A DNA stretch of 64,000 nt, taken from NCBI RefSeq assembly GCF_026341825.1, contig NZ_JAPENY010000002.1, forward strand, positions 1,521,001 to 1,585,000, written 5' to 3'. The stretch's first letter is position 1. Every line of letters begins with the position of its first letter. Of the stretch, positions 16,372 through 25,291 are shown piece after piece. The notes beneath the pieces are model-generated. The model was not told where the DNA came from. It did no database searches and saw only the letters and a list, made by a program, of their open reading frames with translations. The DNA is from Streptomyces sp. NBC_00620. GTDB taxonomy: Bacteria > Actinomycetota > Actinomycetes > Streptomycetales > Streptomycetaceae. Both the position numbers and the translations under genes were made by a program.

Positions 16372-17946
16372 TCAGGACGGTGCACTCGACGCCGGTGCGC
16401 TGCCGGACGTCGGCTCGGCCGATGACGGTGCGGTCGCCGTCGGCCCGGTAGCTGTCGGGCCGGCCGAGGCGGACTCCGTTTTCGTGGGGGCGGCCGACGC
16501 GCTGGTCGGCATGCTGGGCGGAGGCGTACTCGGCGGCGTCTGACTGCTCGGCGGCGGTAACGAGCTCGTCCCACCGCCCGACCCCGACCCCGGAGGCGGC
16601 GACGTCCCCGGCGAGTCGGAGCCGCCGCCGGACGGTGATCCGCCGCCCGGCGACGAGGGGCCGGACGACCCGTTGGAAGGCACCGGTGACGTCGTACCGG
16701 GAGTGGGGCCGGATCCGCCCGGCCCGCTGCTGGATTCCCCCGGGCCGGTGCTGGACCCGCCGGGTCCGCTGCCGGACTCCCCGGGCTCGGTGCTCGATCC
16801 GCCCGGGCCCGTGGTGGCTCCTCCGGAGTCCGGGGGAGTGGTCGTGCCGCCGCCACTGTCGTCGGGTCCGCCCTGCACGGACAGCGTCACGGGCGCGCCC
16901 CACTCGAGCGTGCTGCCCTCGGTGGGCCGGGACGCGGTGACGAGGGCGTCGTCGGCGGGCAGGGAGTCGCCGTCGTACGTCATCACCAAGCCCGCGTCGG
17001 CCAGGCGCTGGGCCGCCGCGGCGAACGTCATCCCCGTGACGGCCGGAACCCTGAGTTCCGCGTGGGTGTCGAAGGACTTGTCCGCCTCGCCCTCGGTGCC
17101 GATCGGGCGGTTGATCCCGTGGTCGGGGTCATCGACGTCGACGAGCTGGAGCCGCTCGATCTTCTGGTCTCCGGGCGGCGGCTTGACGACCACGATGCGG
17201 TCCTGCTGATAGCCGGCCCACTTCTTGTTTCCGTCCTTGAACTGCACCGACGTCTTCTCGACGTTTCCCTCGTAGGGAAGGAGCGGATTACCGCAGGAGC
17301 ACTTCACCGCGGGCAGTCCCTGCGGGTCGACCAGGATCGCGATTCCTGTCTGCAGCAAGGCGTCGAAGGGGACGGCCTTGCCGTCCTTGTACTCGTGATT
17401 CGTCACGAGAGTGTCGTGGCGCAGCACGACGGGTGTGAGATGATCGATATGCCCCGGGATCTCGTCCGTGCTGATATTCCGCACCCGCGCCCATTCCTGC
17501 GCCTTCGCGGAGTTCTTGCTGTCGGTGAGGAAGTTCTTGAGCTTCTCCGCATCGCAGGTGCCGGGTTTCGTCGAGCCGCCGAATTCACCGGTGGCCCCAT
17601 CGTCATCACCCTGCCCCGACGAACCGTCGTCCCCGCCCGTCGCGCCGTCGTCCGCGCCGTCAGCCCCGCCGTCGTCTCCGCCGGTCGCGCCGCCGTACAG
17701 CCCCGGGCTGTTGCTGGCCTGTATGCCGCCGCTCGGGCGGGACTCGGGGAGGCTCATGTCCTTGCCGAGGCTGCCGTCCTCCGTGAAGAAGGGATTGGCC
17801 TGCGATATTCCAGCGGCAATGGCCCGTACCGCGGACAACTGTTCGGATTTGCTGCATCCGCTGACCATCAGCACGCCGACCAGCAGTAAAGCGATCCTGT
17901 GGGCCGCCGTTAATCCGGCCCTTTGCATGGACACGCGAAATGTCAT
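16372..17946 (-). CDS. Lipoprotein with one PASTA domain and long Ser/Pro/Gly tail
   Basis: A 524-residue secreted lipoprotein. The ATG at 17946 follows GGGGGAG; upstream codons in frame have no such site. Signal peptide with lipobox LMVSGC gives lipidated Cys31. An acidic Gly/Asp linker (about 85-122) is followed by a folded segment (about 130-290) with CSCG, resembling the DUF6777 family of Streptomyces. A PASTA domain (about 299-358, VPAVTGMTFAAAAQRLADAG) follows. The last 165 residues are Gly, Ser, Pro and Thr with near repeats of GPGGSSTGPGESS, probably a wall-spanning spacer. It precedes the kinase gene and may be its sensor or ligand carrier (inference). Confidence 0.85.
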   Translation of the reverse strand: MTFRVSMQRAGLTAAHRIALLLVGVLMVSGCSKSEQLSAVRAIAAGISQANPFFTEDGSLGKDMSLPESRPSGGIQASNSPGLYGGATGGDDGGADGADDGATGGDDGSSGQGDDDGATGEFGGSTKPGTCDAEKLKNFLTDSKNSAKAQEWARVRNISTDEIPGHIDHLTPVVLRHDTLVTNHEYKDGKAVPFDALLQTGIAILVDPQGLPAVKCSCGNPLLPYEGNVEKTSVQFKDGNKKWAGYQQDRIVVVKPPPGDQKIERLQLVDVDDPDHGINRPIGTEGEADKSFDTHAELRVPAVTGMTFAAAAQRLADAGLVMTYDGDSLPADDALVTASRPTEGSTLEWGAPVTLSVQGGPDDSGGGTTTPPDSGGATTGPGGSSTEPGESGSGPGGSSTGPGESSSGPGGSGPTPGTTSPVPSNGSSGPSSPGGGSPSGGGSDSPGTSPPPGSGSGGGTSSLPPPSSQTPPSTPPPSMPTSASAAPTKTESASAGPTATGPTATAPSSAEPTSGSAPASSAPS

Positions 17947-18106
17947 GACCGCTCCCCCTGCGGTTTCCCCCGTGGACCCCGCGGGCCGGACAAGAGACCG
18001 GACGCGAGGCTTCGCCCCCATGCTACTGAATAGAAATGCGTTTCACGCAAGCTGAAAAAAGAAGGGAATTCAGCGACGGGAAGAACTGAAAGGATCAGTA
18101 GGGGAT

Positions 18107-19060
18107 TCAGCGACTACGTGCGTTGAGTGAGGCCAGATAGGCGTTGTACGCCTCGAGTTCCTTGTCGCCGTCGCGGTCCGCGGCCCGGTCCGTGCGGCGG
18201 GCCTGCCTGCTCTCGGAGGCGTACCACTGGAAGAGCAGCGCGAGCAGCACGAGGACGGAGGGGATCTCGCTGAACGCCCAGGCGATGCCGCCCGCCGCGT
18301 TCTGGTCGGCGAGCGCGTCGATGCCGAGCGAGGCGGGCGGGTTCTTGTACGTCTCGACCATCGGCCCGGACGCCATCATCAGCGCGATGCCGAAGAAGGC
18401 GTGGAACGGCATGCCCGCGAACAGCTCCAGCATCCGGATCAGATAGCCGGGCCGCTGCGGCCCCGGGTCCACGCCCATGATCGGCCAGAAGAAGACCAGG
18501 CCGACGGCGAGGAAGTGGCACATCATCGTGATGTGCCCCACCTTGGAGCCCATCAGGAAGTCGAAGATCGGTGAGAAGTACAGCCCGTAGAGGCTCGCGA
18601 TGAACAGCGGGATCGTGAATGCGGGGTGCGTGATGATCCGCATGTACCGGCTGTGCAGGAACATCAGCAGCAGCTCACGGGGCCCCTTGTCGCCACGCTT
18701 CGACGCGACCGGCAGCGCGCGCAGCGCCAGCGTGATCGGCGCCCCGAGCAGGATCAGGATGGGCGACAGCATGCTGATCACCATGTGCTGCACCATGTGC
18801 ACGCTGAACATGACCATGCCGTAGTCGTTCAGCCTGGTGCACATCACGAGCATCACGGTCAGCACACCGATGACGAAGGAGACGGTGCGGCCGACCGACC
18901 ACTTGTCGCCCCGCCGCGTCAGCCGCACGACCCCCCAGCCGTACAGCGCGAGCCCCACCAGGCAGGCGACGAGAAAGAACGGGTCCGCGGACCACTCGAG
19001 CCCCCGCCCCAGCGTGAACGGCGGCAGATCCATGGTCGTGCCGTGCCCGCTGTGATCCAT
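18107..19060 (-). CDS. ctaG: Cytochrome c oxidase assembly protein, CtaG/Caa3 type
   Basis: A 317-residue polytopic membrane protein of the Caa3_CtaG family, needed for assembly of the copper-containing oxidase subunit. About seven to nine hydrophobic helices are visible. Conserved polar positions include the N-terminal MDHSGHG, MCTRLNDYGMVMFSVHMVQH, MCHFLAVGLVFFW and FHAFFGIALM, rich in His and Met that could bind copper. The C-terminus is short, basic and cytosolic. No oxidase structural gene is nearby, which is usual for this gene in Streptomyces. The preceding gap toward pfkA carries a dispersed repeat. Confidence 0.88.
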   Translation of the reverse strand: MDHSGHGTTMDLPPFTLGRGLEWSADPFFLVACLVGLALYGWGVVRLTRRGDKWSVGRTVSFVIGVLTVMLVMCTRLNDYGMVMFSVHMVQHMVISMLSPILILLGAPITLALRALPVASKRGDKGPRELLLMFLHSRYMRIITHPAFTIPLFIASLYGLYFSPIFDFLMGSKVGHITMMCHFLAVGLVFFWPIMGVDPGPQRPGYLIRMLELFAGMPFHAFFGIALMMASGPMVETYKNPPASLGIDALADQNAAGGIAWAFSEIPSVLVLLALLFQWYASESRQARRTDRAADRDGDKELEAYNAYLASLNARSR

Positions 19061-19145
19061 CCGCCGGCTCCTGTTTCGTACTGGTTGTGCGCAGTCTGTC
19101 CGGACCAGAGTAGAACTGCCTCCGCAGCCGACAGTGACCGGGGCG

Positions 19146-19197
19146 CCCCTTTAGGGGCGCGGGGAACTGCGCGACAAGCCACGACGAACCCGCGGCC
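19146..19197 (+). repeat. Dispersed Streptomyces intergenic repeat, single copy
   Basis: The segment containing GGGGCGCGGGGAACTGCGCG and ending in CGCGGCCG matches, with few differences, the two inverted copies at 23109-23232. It lies between pfkA and ctaG on the minus strand. I recall this sequence as common between Streptomyces genes. Confidence 0.7.
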
Positions 19198-19207
19198 GCC
19201 AGAATCC

Positions 19208-20233
19208 TTAGAGCACGCACTCTGCTTCGGCGTACCGCTCATCCGGAACCGTCTTCAGCGTCTCCACGGCCTCCGCGAGCGACACCATCACGATGTCGGT
19301 CCCCCGCAGTGCCGTCATCTTGCCGAAGTCGCCCCGGTGCGCGGCCTCCACGGCATGCCAACCGAACCGGGTGGCGAGGACACGGTCGTACGCAGTCGGG
19401 GTACCGCCCCGCTGGACGTGCCCGAGGATCACCGGCCGGGCCTCCTTGCCGAGGCGCTCCTCCAGCTCCAGGGAGAGCTGGCGGGCGATGCCCGCGAACC
19501 GCTCGTGCCCGTAGACGTCCTTGCCGCCCTCGTCGTATTCCATCGTGCCCTCGCGAGGCTTCGCCCCCTCCGCGGCCACGACGATGGCGAACCGCTTGCC
19601 CGCCTCGAAGCGTTCGCCGACCTTGGCGGCCAACTCCTCGATGTCGAAGGGGCGTTCCGGTACGACGATGGCGTGGGCGCCCGCCGCCATGCCGGAGTGC
19701 AGCGCGATCCAGCCGGTGTGGCGACCCATGACCTCCACGATCAGCACACGCTGGTGGGACTCGGCGGTGGTCTTCAGCCGGTCTAGGGCCTCGGTCGCGA
19801 CGCCGACGGCCGTGTCGAAGCCGAAGGTCACGTCCGTGACGGCGATGTCGTTGTCGATGGTCTTCGGCACGCCGACGATCGGCAGGCCGCTGTCCGAGAG
19901 GAGGCGGGCCGCCTTGAGGGTGCCCTCGCCGCCGATCGGGATGATCGCGTCGAGGCCGAGCTCCTCGACATGGCCCCTGGCCCGCTCCACGCCGTCACGC
20001 AGATGCGCGGGCTGGACCCGGGAGGAGCCGAGCATGGTGCCGCCGCGAGCCAGGATTCCGCTGACCGCGTCGAGGTCGAGCTTGAGGTAGTCGCACTCCA
20101 GGAGGCCTTTCCAGCCGTCCCGGAAGCCGATGACCTCGTCGCCGTGGTCGACGACGGCACGGTGCACGACGGACCGGATGACGGCGTTCAGACCGGGGCA
20201 GTCGCCGCCGGACGTGAGGACACCAATGCGCAT
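19208..20233 (-). CDS. pfkA: 6-phosphofructokinase
   Basis: Glycolytic enzyme phosphorylating fructose 6-phosphate. I start at ATG 20233 (MRIGVLTSGGDCPGLN), the conserved N-terminus; upstream in-frame codons do not fit the family. The 341-residue length equals Streptomyces PFKs. Active-site motifs are SGGDCPG, IGGEGTLKAA, PKTIDND (catalytic Asp), MGRHTGWIAL and GHVQRGGTP. GGEG at the position that is GGDD in pyrophosphate enzymes argues for ATP as donor, while PKTIDND marks it as a group III PFK. It is monocistronic here. Confidence 0.95.
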   Translation of the reverse strand: MRIGVLTSGGDCPGLNAVIRSVVHRAVVDHGDEVIGFRDGWKGLLECDYLKLDLDAVSGILARGGTMLGSSRVQPAHLRDGVERARGHVEELGLDAIIPIGGEGTLKAARLLSDSGLPIVGVPKTIDNDIAVTDVTFGFDTAVGVATEALDRLKTTAESHQRVLIVEVMGRHTGWIALHSGMAAGAHAIVVPERPFDIEELAAKVGERFEAGKRFAIVVAAEGAKPREGTMEYDEGGKDVYGHERFAGIARQLSLELEERLGKEARPVILGHVQRGGTPTAYDRVLATRFGWHAVEAAHRGDFGKMTALRGTDIVMVSLAEAVETLKTVPDERYAEAECVL

Positions 20234-20420
20234 AGCCCGAAATACCTTCTCAACGTGGGCCGGGAACCGGACCACGCTGTCCGGCTGGACCCCGCCACCC
20301 TAACGGCAGGAGGGGGCGGGGCAGCACTGTGCGTCCGCCTGCTGGACGACCCCGCTCACCTGTGCGGAAGGGCCGTCAGACGGGCTGGTTACGGCAGGTC
20401 GGACAGGAGGTGTACGACGG

Positions 20421-21149
20421 TCAGGCGGGCTGCTGGGCCGACGCGATGCGCTCGCTGCGCAGCGCCTCGTACCAGCGGTCGTCGATCGGAGGCAGTGCGT
20501 TCACGTCCAGCGCCAGCTTCAGCAGCAGATCCGCGATCTGCGGGTTCCGGGCGAGCACGGGCCCGTGCATGTACGTACCGAAGACGGTGTCGTTGTACGC
20601 GCCCTCGGTGCCGTCGCCCGTGCCGTTGCCCTTGCCGAGCCGCACGTTCGCGAACGGGCGCGCGGTGGGGCCGAGATGGGTGATGCCCTGGTGATTCTCG
20701 AAGCCCGTCAGCGGGGGCAGGCCCAGGCGCGGGTCGATGTCGCCCAGCACGTCACCGACGCACCGCTCGCCCTCGCCGCGCACGGAGGTCACGTCGAGCA
20801 GGCCGAGGCCCGGCTCGCGCTGCCCGAGGTCGTTGATGAACTCGTGGCCGAGGATCTGGTAGCCGGCACACACCGAGAAGACGATCGCGCCGTTGCCGAC
20901 CGCGCGGTGCAGACCGCCGTCGCGGCGCAGCCGCTCCGCCGCGAGCCGCTGCGGCCGGTCCTCGCCGCCGCCGATCAGGTAGATGTCGCCGGAGGTGGGG
21001 ATCGGCTGGTCGCTGCGTACGTCGAGACGGGCGACGTCGAGGCCCCGCTGGCGGGCCCGGCGCTCCACGACGAGGGCGTTGCCCTGGTCGCCGTAGGTGC
21101 TCAGCAGGTCCGGGTAGATCCACACGAGACGCAGGCTGTTGTCACTCAT
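20421..21149 (-). CDS. gatD: Lipid II isoglutaminyl synthase, glutamine amidotransferase subunit
   Basis: CobB/CobQ-like glutaminase that supplies ammonia to MurT, which amidates the D-glutamate of the lipid II stem peptide. The start at 21149 has AAGGA upstream and begins MSDNSLRLVWIYPDLLSTYG; the motif YGDQGN is family-typical. The nucleophile is Cys94 in FSVCAGYQILG and the probable base is His195 in GTYMHGPV. The 242-residue length is normal. It begins 19 bases after the murT stop on the same strand, so the two form an operon as in other Gram-positive bacteria. Confidence 0.94.
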   Translation of the reverse strand: MSDNSLRLVWIYPDLLSTYGDQGNALVVERRARQRGLDVARLDVRSDQPIPTSGDIYLIGGGEDRPQRLAAERLRRDGGLHRAVGNGAIVFSVCAGYQILGHEFINDLGQREPGLGLLDVTSVRGEGERCVGDVLGDIDPRLGLPPLTGFENHQGITHLGPTARPFANVRLGKGNGTGDGTEGAYNDTVFGTYMHGPVLARNPQIADLLLKLALDVNALPPIDDRWYEALRSERIASAQQPA

Positions 21150-21168
21150 CTTCTTCGTCCTTCGTGGC

Positions 21169-22407
21169 TCAGTTGCCGACACGACGCCTCAGGTCCTGGA
21201 AAGCGGTGTAGTTCGCGACGACCTCGATGCGTCCGGGCGGCGCCAGTTGCACGGCCTGGTCGAGGGTCTCGCAGACCTGGAACTGCTGGTTCGCCACCTC
21301 CAGGCGCACCGCGAGGTCCAGTTTGCGGTCGCCGAGAACGAAGATCGGGTGCCCGGTGAGCTGGGTGTAGTCGACGTCCCACAGCCAGGAGGTGTCGGTG
21401 CCGTCGGCGCCGCGCGCGTTCACCGACAGGATGACCGGGGTCGGCGGCGGGTCGATCAGCGAGAACGTCTCCAGCCAGCCGGCGGGGTTCTTGGCGAGCA
21501 GCAGACGCAGGTCGCGCTGCATGAACTGCACCACGTCGTAGCGCCCGGCCACCGCCTGCACCTGGTACATGCGTTCCAGGGCGACCTGCGGTGGCACGCC
21601 GAAGACGGCGGCGACGGCGGCCGAGGAGGCGGCGTTCGCCTTGTTGGCGCGGCCCGGCAGCTGGAGGTGGATCGGCCAGGCGGAGCCGTGCGGGTCGAGG
21701 ACGTGGTCGCCGGAGAGCGCCCAGCTCGGCGTCGGACGGCGGAAGCCGCACTCGCCGCAGAACCAGTCGTCACCGGGGCGCTGCATCACACCGCCGCAGG
21801 ACGGGCAGGACCAGGCGTCGTCCTTCCACATCTGACCGGCGGCGACCCACACCACGTTGGGCGAGGAGGACGCGGCCCACACGACCAGCGGGTCGTCGGC
21901 GTTGGCGATCACGACGGCCTTGGAACCGGCCAGGCCCTCGCGCCAGTGCTCGGCCATCATCCGCGTCTCGGCGGCCCGGTCGAGCTGGTCGCGGGAGAGG
22001 TTGAGCAGCGCGATGCACTTGGGGTCGGTGTCGCGCGCGACACCGGAGAGGTACTTCTCGTCGACCTCGATGACCGCGTACTTGGCGTCCGAACCCCCGG
22101 CGAGCGCCGAGGTGATACCTGCGGGCATGTTGGCGCCCAGCGCGTTGGACACGACCGGTCCCGCGGCGCGCAGCGCCTCCGCGATCAGCCGGGTCGTGGT
22201 GGTCTTGCCGTTGGTGGCCGACACCAGGATGACGTCCAGGTGTGTGGCGAGCCGTGCGAGCAGGTCGGGGTCGAGCTTGAGTGCCACCCGGCCGCCGATC
22301 ACCGATCCGCTTCCGCGTCCGGCGGCCCGCGAGACGGCCGCGGCCGCCTTGCCCGCCGTCACGGCCAGCTTGGCCCGCGGCGTCAGCGGGTCCGAGTTGC
22401 CTGACAT
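21169..22407 (-). CDS. murT: Lipid II isoglutaminyl synthase, Mur ligase subunit
   Basis: ATP-dependent Mur-ligase-like enzyme of 412 residues that activates the D-Glu carboxylate of lipid II for amidation by GatD-derived ammonia at the inner face of the membrane. The P-loop is ATNGKTTTT. A four-cysteine zinc ribbon (CPSCGG and CGECG) is inserted in the central domain, a hallmark of MurT. The C-terminal DUF1727 region contains ARGADGTDTSWLWDVDY. The start at 22407 faces the divergent def gene across 153 bases. The amidated stem peptide is needed for efficient cross-linking. Confidence 0.95.
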   Translation of the reverse strand: MSGNSDPLTPRAKLAVTAGKAAAAVSRAAGRGSGSVIGGRVALKLDPDLLARLATHLDVILVSATNGKTTTTRLIAEALRAAGPVVSNALGANMPAGITSALAGGSDAKYAVIEVDEKYLSGVARDTDPKCIALLNLSRDQLDRAAETRMMAEHWREGLAGSKAVVIANADDPLVVWAASSSPNVVWVAAGQMWKDDAWSCPSCGGVMQRPGDDWFCGECGFRRPTPSWALSGDHVLDPHGSAWPIHLQLPGRANKANAASSAAVAAVFGVPPQVALERMYQVQAVAGRYDVVQFMQRDLRLLLAKNPAGWLETFSLIDPPPTPVILSVNARGADGTDTSWLWDVDYTQLTGHPIFVLGDRKLDLAVRLEVANQQFQVCETLDQAVQLAPPGRIEVVANYTAFQDLRRRVGN

Positions 22408-22560
22408 CGTGTCCGATCCTCCTTGCGTACGCGCCGCGCCTCTGCCCCCGGCATCGTGTGGGCCTCAGCCTATCGAGATCCACTCACGTGCCCGAATCGC
22501 GGCACCTCTACGGTGCCCGCGCGACATTCGCGCGCCTCCCAGGACCGTACCCTTGCGGCC

Positions 22561-23100
22561 ATGCGACACGGCTCCATCCCGGGCTCCCGAGGGCGCGTCC
22601 GGCCCATCACCCTGCTCGGCGACCCCGTTCTGCACGCGAAGTGCGCGGAGGTCACCGACTTCGGTCCCCAACTCGCCCGTCTCGTCGAGGACATGTTCGC
22701 GACGATGTACGCCGCCCAGGGCGTCGGCCTCGCCGCCAACCAAGTCGGCGAGTCCCTCAGTGTCTTCGTATACGACTGCCCGGACGACGAGGACATCCGT
22801 CACGTCGGCCATGTGGTGAACCCACGTCTCGTCGAGGCGGACGGCGTGGTCCTGCGCGGGCCGGAGGGTTGTCTGTCCCTGCCGGGCCTCGAGGCGGGGA
22901 CCGAGCGGTACGACCACGCGGTCGTCGAGGGCTTCACCGTGGACGGCGACCGGTTGCGGGTGCACGGCACCGGCTGGTTCGCACGGTGCCTGCAACACGA
23001 GTGCGATCACCTTGACGGTGGGGTGTACGTGGACCGGCTCACCGGTTGGCGCCACCGCCGGGTGATGAGGCAGGCGGCGCGGGCGTCTTGGGGGCGGTGA
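22561..23100 (+). CDS. def: Peptide deformylase
   Basis: Metalloenzyme removing the formyl group from nascent N-formylmethionine. The ATG at 22561 gives 179 residues. The three signature motifs are intact: GVGLAANQVG, EGCLSLPG (metal-ligand Cys) and QHECDHLDG (two His ligands and the catalytic Glu). The short N-terminus before ITLLGDPVLH fits actinobacterial type enzymes. It is divergent from murT and convergent with the TetR gene; a pair of inverted dispersed repeats fills the gap downstream. Confidence 0.95.
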   Translation: MRHGSIPGSRGRVRPITLLGDPVLHAKCAEVTDFGPQLARLVEDMFATMYAAQGVGLAANQVGESLSVFVYDCPDDEDIRHVGHVVNPRLVEADGVVLRGPEGCLSLPGLEAGTERYDHAVVEGFTVDGDRLRVHGTGWFARCLQHECDHLDGGVYVDRLTGWRHRRVMRQAARASWGR

Positions 23101-23108
23101 GCTTTGGC

Positions 23109-23232
23109 GGTCGGCTGCGGGCAAGTGGGGGCCGGTCGCGCAGTTCCCCGCGCCCCTGAAGACGCCGGGTGCCGACAGCGCCCCTTCAGGGCGCGGGGAA
23201 CTGCGCGACCAGCCACATACGGCCCGCAGCCG
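23109..23232. repeat. Two inverted copies of the dispersed intergenic repeat, probable terminator
   Basis: Copy A (23109-23160, reverse) and copy B (23180-23232, forward) each contain CGCGGGGAACTGCGCG or its complement and CTGCGGGC/GCCCGCAG ends. They face each other across about 20 bases between convergent def and tetR, so the transcript could fold into one long hairpin. Each copy is related to the one at 19146. Confidence 0.75.
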
Positions 23233-23243
23233 AAAGACGGCCG

Positions 23244-23888
23244 TCAGAACCCCGGCCCGCCAACCCTGTCCCCGGCGGCAGCCAACCGCCCCCACAGCAG
23301 ATCAGCCAGACTCCGTACCAACTCGGCCCGGGAGCAAGGCCGTTCACCCAGCCACCAGTCTCCGGCCGCATGCATCATGCCGACGATCCCGTGCCCCCAC
23401 ACCCGCGCGAGCTGCTGGCTGTCGGGTCCGAGGTCCACCCGCTCCTCGATGACCTCCGCCAACTCCTCGCCCATGCGTCGGAGCAGCGGAGCGGAGTGCT
23501 TGCCCACGTCGAAGCCGGGGTCGCCCGGCTGGCCGCCCTCCGTGGGATGCATCAGGAACCGGTAGACCTGAGGGTGTGACTCGATGGCCGCCAAGTACGT
23601 GTCGAGCGTGGCCTCGACGCGCTCGCGGCGCTCGGCCGGCGCGTCGAGCGCGGCGCGCAGCGATCCGAGGAGGGCGTCGGTGTGCCGCTTGGCGAGAGCG
23701 GCGTAGAGTCCGCCCTTGTCGCCGAAGTGGCGGTACAGGATCGGCTTGGTGATGCCCGCCTCTGCGGCGATGGCATTCATCGAGGCTCCGGGACCGTCAC
23801 GGAGCACCACTCTGTCTGCGGCCTCCAGCAGCTCGCGCCGTCGGCGTTCGGCGGACCTCTGCTGATCGGTCCGCTGTGTGGTGTCCAT
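23244..23888 (-). CDS. TetR-family transcriptional regulator
   Basis: A 214-residue repressor-type protein. The N-terminal helix-turn-helix (about 18-64) contains MNAIAAEAGITKPILYRHFGDKGGLY. The all-helical C-terminal ligand domain is typical of TetR proteins that sense acyl-CoA or lipophilic compounds. GGGGAGAGACC precedes the ATG. It is divergent from an acyl-CoA dehydrogenase gene 169 bases away, and an inverted repeat in the gap is a candidate operator. Control of the dehydrogenase by an acyl-CoA ligand is inference from this arrangement. Confidence 0.92.
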   Translation of the reverse strand: MDTTQRTDQQRSAERRRRELLEAADRVVLRDGPGASMNAIAAEAGITKPILYRHFGDKGGLYAALAKRHTDALLGSLRAALDAPAERRERVEATLDTYLAAIESHPQVYRFLMHPTEGGQPGDPGFDVGKHSAPLLRRMGEELAEVIEERVDLGPDSQQLARVWGHGIVGMMHAAGDWWLGERPCSRAELVRSLADLLWGRLAAAGDRVGGPGF

Positions 23889-23984
23889 GGTCTCTCCCCA
23901 CCCGTGCTGATTCGGTGACGCCTGCGCAAACTAACACTCAATGGCGCATGTGTATCGAACGGGCTGCCGAGCGCGGTTCGGGAG

Positions 23985-24007
23985 TTGACTTTTCCTACTG
24001 GTCAGTA
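23985..24007 (+). promoter_or_regulatory. Candidate TetR operator and promoter element before the acyl-CoA dehydrogenase gene
   Basis: TTGACT (23985-23990) resembles a -35 box. It is followed by TACTGGTCAGTA (23996-24007), an inverted repeat of TACTG and CAGTA with a 2-base centre. A repressor bound there would sit between -35 and -10. No convincing -10 box was identified. Confidence 0.4.
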
Positions 24008-24057
24008 ACAGACTCCAGTTACCGCAAGTAACACTTTAGTGCATTGCTGGAGGGGTC

Positions 24058-25284
24058 ATGGCCGAGTTCACGATGGAGCTCAACGACGATCAGAAGGAGG
24101 TCCGGGACTGGCTCCACGGTTTCGCCTCCGATGTGATCCGCCCCGCGGCCGCCGAGTGGGACGAGCGTGAAGAGACGCCGTGGCCGGTCATCCAGGAGGC
24201 CGCGAAGGTCGGCATCTACTCCCTGGACTTCTACGCGCAGCAGTACTTCGACCCCACCGGACTCGGCATACCGATGGCCATGGAGGAGCTGTTCTGGGGC
24301 GACGCGGGCATAGCCCTGTCGATCGTCGGCACCGGCCTCGCCGCTGTGGGCGTCCTCGCCAACGGCACCGAGGAGCAGATCGGCACCTGGATCCCCCAGA
24401 TGTACGGCGATGCCAACGATGTCAAGGTCGCGGCCTTCTGCTCCTCCGAGCCCGACGCTGGCTCCGACGTGGCCTCCATGCGCACACGCGCCGTCTACGA
24501 CGAGGCCAAGGAGGAGTGGGTCCTCAACGGCACCAAGACCTGGGCGACCAACGGCGGCATAGCCAACGTCCACGTCGTGGTCGCGGTCGTGGACTCCGAG
24601 CTCGGCTCCAAGGGGCACGCCTCCTTCATCGTCCCCGCGGGTACGCCGGGCCTGTCCCAGGGCCAGAAGTTCAAGAAGCACGGCATCCGCGCCTCGCACA
24701 CCGCCGAGGTCGTCCTGGAGAACGCTCGTGTCCCCGGCTCCTGCCTCCTCGGCGGCAAGGAGAAGCTGGACGAGCGCCTCGCCCGGGCCCGTGAGCGTGC
24801 CAAGTCGGGCGGCGAGCGCGTGAAGAACGCGGCGATGGCCACGTTCGAGGCGTCCCGTCCGGCGGTCGCCGCGATGGCGGTCGGCACCGCGCGGGCCGCG
24901 TACGAGGTGGCCCTCGAGTACGCGATGACGCGTGAGCAGTTCGGGCGCCCGATCATCGACAACCAGGGGGTCGCCTTCCAGCTCGCCGACATGCGGACGT
25001 CGATCGACGCGGCACGCCTGCTGACCTGGCGCGCCTCCTGGATGGCGGTCAACGGCAAGCCGTTCACCGCGGCCGAGGGGTCCATGTCGAAGCTGTTCGC
25101 CAGTGAGACCGCGAAGAAGGTCACCGGGCAGGCGATCCAGATCCTCGGTGGCAACGGCTACACCCGGGAGTACCCGGTCGAGCGGATGCACCGCGACGCC
25201 GCGATCTACACCATCTTCGAGGGCACGAGCGAGATCCAGCGGCTCGTGATCGCGCGCACGCTGTCGGGGATGCCGATCCGCTAG
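24058..25284 (+). CDS. Acyl-CoA dehydrogenase
   Basis: FAD enzyme introducing the alpha-beta double bond in acyl-CoA during beta-oxidation. The ATG follows GGAGGGGTC. The 408-residue product has the FAD/substrate motifs AAFCSSEPDAGSDVASM and TWATNGG, and the C-terminal ILGGNGYTREYPVERMHRD. The catalytic glutamate is in TIFEGTSEIQ. A 25-residue charged insertion (EKLDERLARARERAKSGGER) is longer than in MCAD. Chain-length preference cannot be assigned. It is divergent from a TetR gene and convergent with the flaviolin operon, 7 bases apart. Confidence 0.94.
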   Translation: MAEFTMELNDDQKEVRDWLHGFASDVIRPAAAEWDEREETPWPVIQEAAKVGIYSLDFYAQQYFDPTGLGIPMAMEELFWGDAGIALSIVGTGLAAVGVLANGTEEQIGTWIPQMYGDANDVKVAAFCSSEPDAGSDVASMRTRAVYDEAKEEWVLNGTKTWATNGGIANVHVVVAVVDSELGSKGHASFIVPAGTPGLSQGQKFKKHGIRASHTAEVVLENARVPGSCLLGGKEKLDERLARARERAKSGGERVKNAAMATFEASRPAVAAMAVGTARAAYEVALEYAMTREQFGRPIIDNQGVAFQLADMRTSIDAARLLTWRASWMAVNGKPFTAAEGSMSKLFASETAKKVTGQAIQILGGNGYTREYPVERMHRDAAIYTIFEGTSEIQRLVIARTLSGMPIR

Positions 25285-25291
25285 GCGGCGC

